Shown: positions 4,961 through 5,572 of the stretch, piece by piece
How the letters are laid out: each line of letters opens with the position of its first letter
Position numbering within the stretch: position 1 is the stretch's first letter
Origin: an uncultured Eubacteriales bacterium
Lineage (GTDB): Bacteria; Bacillota; Clostridia; Lachnospirales; Lachnospiraceae
DNA: 5,572 nt
Direction: 5' to 3'
NCBI GenBank assembly: GCA_900313765.1
Contig: OMSN01000118.1
Location: forward strand, 1 to 5,572
Made by a program: the position numbers and the translations under genes
The notes under the pieces: generated by a model
Database searches by the model: none
What the model was told of the DNA's origin: nothing
Seen by the model: only the letters and a program-made list of their open reading frames with translations

Positions 4961-5572
4961 ATGGAAGCAGGATATACGTACGTGATCGGAATGGATATGG
5001 GTACGACAAACATCAAGGCGATCGTACTTCGCTCTGACGGTGCAGTAAAGGCAGAGGCAAGCCTTCCCAGCACCCATTACAATCCGGGGCTGAATATGCA
5101 GGAGCAGGATGCGGAAGAATGGTGGGAGCATGTCTGTGAGATCCTGCAGAGCGTTACAGGACAGATTGGCGAAGAAGAGGCACAGAAGATCGGCGGGATC
5201 TGTATCAGTTCCCATACCGTCTCCATGCTGCCGGTCGCGGAGGATGGAACGCCTCTCTACAGAGCACTGACGGTGCAGGACGGCCGCTCTTATGCGGAGA
5301 TGGAAGAGATCGTTGAGAAGGTCGGACCCGAGAGGTTTGTGCAGATCGTCGGCGGACAGCCTGCGGTGGCATTTCTTCCCTGGAAGATCCTGTGGTACAA
5401 GCGCCACGAGCCGCAGCTGTATGCGAAGACCCGCTGGTACCTGCAGGCCAGTTCCTTCATCAATTACCGCCTGACTGGCGTTATGGTCTCCGATCTGGAC
5501 CAGGCGCTCCGGACCCAGTGCATGGACAGAGACACTCTGGAGTGGTCTTCAGAGATCGGGGAAGCGATGGGT
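4961..5572 (+). CDS. FGGY-family carbohydrate kinase, N-terminal part; 3' end outside window
   Basis: The frame is open from ATG 4961 to the window end (204 codons, no stop). Full-length members have about 480-520 residues, so less than half is seen. FGGY kinases phosphorylate sugars such as xylulose, fuculose, rhamnulose, gluconate or glycerol with ATP in the cytoplasm. Evidence: VIGMDMGTTNIKAIVL (8-23), the phosphate-1 loop with the DxGTT core; QEQDAEEWWEHV (47-58), the family's typical Trp-rich helix; VQDGRS (105-110) at the place of the sugar-contacting W(N/D)DxR motif; and FLPWKILWYKRHEPQLYAKT (138-157) followed by INYRLTG (167-173), a strong family signature. The usual GQMHG-like segment reads SSHTVSML (83-90), so it is not a textbook xylulokinase. 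The catalytic Asp and second ATP motif are outside the window. AGGAGG (4948-4953) lies 7 nt before the ATG. It forms a separate transcription unit after the operon terminator. The sugar cannot be named. Confidence 0.9.
   Translation, partial: MEAGYTYVIGMDMGTTNIKAIVLRSDGAVKAEASLPSTHYNPGLNMQEQDAEEWWEHVCEILQSVTGQIGEEEAQKIGGICISSHTVSMLPVAEDGTPLYRALTVQDGRSYAEMEEIVEKVGPERFVQIVGGQPAVAFLPWKILWYKRHEPQLYAKTRWYLQASSFINYRLTGVMVSDLDQALRTQCMDRDTLEWSSEIGEAMG

Overview
The window looks like a chromosomal metabolic region of an anaerobic, Gram-positive gut-type bacterium, probably Bacillota (Clostridia or Erysipelotrichia). The reasons are very regular AAAGGAG/AGGAGG ribosome binding sites 6-9 nt before each ATG, a moderately GC-rich coding style, an iron-sulfur flavodoxin of the EFR1 type, and an old-yellow-enzyme-type flavin reductase. 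This placement is an inference from style and gene content. No tRNA, rRNA, CRISPR array or mobile element was seen.

Layout. (1) Positions 1-645, + strand: the C-terminal 214 residues of an FAD/NAD(H)-binding oxidoreductase resembling the 2,4-dienoyl-CoA reductase / 2-enoate reductase / BaiCD group. (2) Positions 708-754: a 20-bp perfect hairpin that can end transcription from both sides. (3) Positions 758-1726, - strand: a flavodoxin-ferredoxin fusion protein, convergent with gene 1. (4) Positions 1727-1950: a divergent control region with a perfect 22-bp palindrome, a good sigma-A-type promoter for the + strand operon, and a second small inverted repeat in the leader. (5) Positions 1951-4718, + strand: a tight four-gene operon of class II aldolase, small acyl-carrier-like protein, SCP-x-type thiolase and DUF35 zinc-ribbon/OB-fold partner. 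It is closed by a strong intrinsic terminator at 4750-4803. (6) Positions 4961 to the end, + strand: the first 204 residues of an FGGY-family carbohydrate kinase with its own likely promoter.

How the genes may work together. Thiolase and DUF35 proteins are known to form complexes, as in the archaeal acetoacetyl-CoA thiolase/HMG-CoA synthase/DUF35 assembly and in the PhlACB acyltransferase. Here the pair shares an operon with a dedicated carrier protein and a zinc-dependent aldolase, and no HMG-CoA synthase-like partner is visible in the window. The thiolase and the carrier protein both depart from canonical active-site or recognition motifs. The operon is therefore the best candidate in the window for an undescribed system: a carrier-protein-linked C-C bond-forming or bond-cleaving pathway. 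The flavin reductase and flavodoxin-ferredoxin next door could provide redox steps. The FGGY kinase offers a rival reading in which the aldolase acts on a sugar phosphate. The substrate cannot be read from the sequence.
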